In this document: positions 62,060 through 64,000 of the stretch, one piece after another
How the letters are laid out: every line of letters starts with the position of its first letter
How positions within the stretch are numbered: the first letter of the stretch is position 1
Source: Kappaphycus alvarezii
Taxonomy: Eukaryota > Rhodophyta > Florideophyceae > Gigartinales > Solieriaceae
DNA length: 64,000 nt
Assembly: GCA_002205965.3 (NCBI GenBank)
Contig: NADL03000491.1
Span: forward strand, 62,001-126,000
Direction of reading: 5' to 3'
Program-made: the position numbers and the translations under genes
The notes under the pieces: model-generated
Told to the model about the DNA's origin: nothing
Seen by the model: only the letters and a program-made list of their open reading frames with translations
The model's database searches: none

Positions 62060-62375
62060 CATGTGCTACTGTACAACAACCCTGTGCTACTGTATCTGCA
62101 CCAACACGGCGCATCCGGCGAAATCAATGCCAGCGACGATTTCAGTGTTCAAAAACTCTTCTTTTCATACTGTATAGTGCTACTGTACACGTTTACAGCA
62201 ATGGGGGAACCCTTGGGGGGTTCATTTACTGTACATTTACTGTACAGTACTGCACTGTTCCAAATAACTGTAGATACTGAACGCATTAAACTTCTTCTGT
62301 TCCAAATAAGATGGACCGATACGGTAATTCACTGTACTGTCAAATCATTCTTTATCACTGGCTGTACTGTATTTC
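62060..62375. repeat. GTACTGTAC palindrome cluster upstream of UGGT
   Basis: Many words of the type CTACTGTAC, ATTTACTGTACAGTACTG (about 62232) and CACTGTACTGTC (about 62330). The cluster starts about 260 bp upstream of the UGGT start and ends beside the 3' end of a LINE fragment. Confidence 0.85.
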
Positions 62376-62389
62376 CGTAGGAAGTGGCC

Positions 62390-63700
62390 TCATCGCGCAC
62401 AAATGCATAGAGAAACAAAGTCTTTGATTTCGTCTCTGTGGGCGATATAGGCGGCGCCGCCGGCCTTTTGTGCGGCTTTTGTGCGCACGCCTTGTGTGAA
62501 CGGGGAGACAGCGGTAAGGTCACAGGCTATAGGGCGGACCTGTTGGCCATTGGACAGGGGCGGGCGTTGAACGAGAATGTCCGCAAGGCGGATATTCGTT
62601 CCCGGGACAAGGAGCGGGACCTCGTATCGGCAGTCCATGCCCGCTGCGCGAGCAACGTGGTAGGCGAAGACGTTGCGTAGCGAGTTGTGGTGATGCGGGC
62701 GACCGAAACCGGCAGGGCAGAGGTCCGCCGAATGGTCCCCGAGCACGTCCACAGTTTGGTTGCAGTGGGCGCGAATGCGCGGGAGGGAGTCATCGTAGAC
62801 GGGGAAGCCGAGATGCCGGCGAAGCATAGTCTGCCAGTGGGCTGTTGACACCACCGTAGCGGCTGTGGGATGGGCGAAGAGAAATGCGGCGCCGGGGATG
62901 TTCCCGAACGCCAGGCCATGAATCCTGTGTCGAACATAATTGGTGCTGTGGTCAGCCGGGTTGGGGTGTGCCACCCACGATTCGTCGCGCCAGTGGACCC
63001 TTGCCTTTGCCTCTTGCTGCACACCATTTAGATGGGTTCGGAGTTTGCATGGTCTGGCAGCAAGCAGGGCTGGGTCAAAGGGGCCGAGGTCAACGGAGTG
63101 CGGATGCCCGGGGATGCATAGCAGGAAGTCGCGGAGTCGCGGCAAGGCTTGTCGGAACAGAAACGCCTTGCCGCGCCGGTATCGGTGACCGAAGAGGGCG
63201 GTGGAACGTTACGTCGTGTACATTGCTGTTCTCTCGCGCGCCGGAGCCGCGTCGATGATGCCAGCGTTGACCGCTGCTTGAAGGAACGGGGAGATGAGGG
63301 CAAATCCGCGACCTCCCAGGCAGGTGGGTAGCGTGGCATGTTCCCTGGAGGTATCCGACTGGGCGATCCTATGGAGCTCCGTGTAACACGATCTCTGCAG
63401 AGCGTCGAAGGCATGTGCACCAGGGACAGTGTGTTGTGGATCGGCAAGTCGAAACGCGTGGGTGGGGTTTGGTACGATTCGATCTTTCCCTGCATCAACC
63501 GGACTATGCCTTGCATCGGTGCATTCCTCGTCGTAAGCGATGGCGTCATGCGCCATCATGGCCATCGGGCTCGAACTCAGTGAGCCTATCGTTTTGCGGG
63601 CAATTGCACGAGCTGGTCGAGAAGACGAAAACATTGCTCTTTTGCGGCAGCGGCTCCGATGCATTCAATGCATCAGTTTCAGCCTCAACGCGTTCTCCGA
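62390..63700 (-). mobile_element. LINE tail, family B, 5'-truncated
   Basis: The minus strand reads an RT-downstream segment (AFDALQRSCYTELHRIAQSD, LPTCLGGRGFALISPFL) at about 63.4-63.25 kb. It continues with the zinc-knuckle and endonuclease part (IRAHCNQTV...GDHSADLC, HHHNSLRNVFAYH, IRLADILV and IACDLTAVSPF) to a stop near 62390. Block by block it parallels the copy at 50.7-54.9 kb. The RT catalytic domain is absent, as expected for 5' truncation during target-primed integration. At least one frame change (about 63.15 kb) is present. Confidence 0.8.
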
Positions 63701-64000
63701 GAGTCAGCTCCTGACTGATTTCAGGTTCAAGCTGCCTGAGATGAAAAAGGATCTCCGGTGCACCTGGCTGAGGCGGTGCAACTGTTGTACGAGTAAAACG
63801 AGACATTTACCTTTTTCTGGAAGAAATGTTTTTGGGTACTTCTATTCATTTCGTTCTCGCTTAAGTGACAAAAACCCTAGTTATCTTCTCCCCTTTTCTC
63901 TTTCCTTTTCTGCGAAGCAATTATCTACTCTCTCCCTTCCTCTCCAGAAATTTGTTTAAGATCTTTTGAGGGTATTTTGCAGTATACGAATCTAAATATC
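63700..64000. other. right window edge, nothing recognised
   Basis: Pyrimidine-rich near 63880-63950. The short open stretches show no known domain. Confidence 0.4.

Overview
The window looks like nuclear DNA of a red alga, most likely a florideophyte (inference). Pointers are bacterial-type organellar genes with presequences, genes with none or one short GT-AG intron, and many retroelements with a restriction-like endonuclease. No rRNA, tRNA, CRISPR or bacterial operon structure was found. I could not compare with a database, so the species is not established.

Layout. About 1-30 kb is a transposon graveyard. It holds tails of two families of non-LTR (LINE) elements, two Ty1/copia-like fossils (4.2-6.7 and 8.2-12.3 kb), a Tc1/mariner-like transposase (12.5-13.5 kb), a broken CMC/Plavaka-type DNA transposon (23-26.6 kb) with a 60-bp tandem repeat at its left edge, a 1-kb pyrimidine-rich tract (14.4-15.4 kb), and AT-rich stretches in which I recognise nothing. 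About 30.5-62 kb is the gene-bearing part: dnaE-type DNA polymerase III alpha (-), a VPS52-like GARP subunit (+), mitochondrial ribosomal protein uL2 (+), a SHAQKYF-class Myb regulator (-), an organellar TsaD/Qri7 (-), a ZEP-like FAD monooxygenase (+) and UDP-glucose:glycoprotein glucosyltransferase (-). A near-complete LINE sits at 50.7-54.9 kb and a truncated copy at 62.4-63.7 kb.

The genes do not form a pathway. dnaE, uL2 and TsaD probably serve organelles. UGGT acts in ER glycoprotein quality control and VPS52 in endosome-to-Golgi traffic. The FAD enzyme is probably plastidial.

Three observations stand out. (1) A nuclear, presequence-bearing, cyanobacterial-style replicative polymerase keeps its PHP metal-site motifs, has a long unique C-terminal tail, and has an uninterrupted split-intein site. 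(2) GTACTGTAC-type palindrome clusters lie on the 5' side of all seven genes and are essentially absent from the two convergent 3'-3' gaps; three of four family-B LINE copies end next to such a cluster. (3) Three minus-strand genes are broken only by apparent one-base losses, the clearest in A-runs of the coding strand, plus one exact 26-bp duplication. This looks more like consensus-sequence error than decay.
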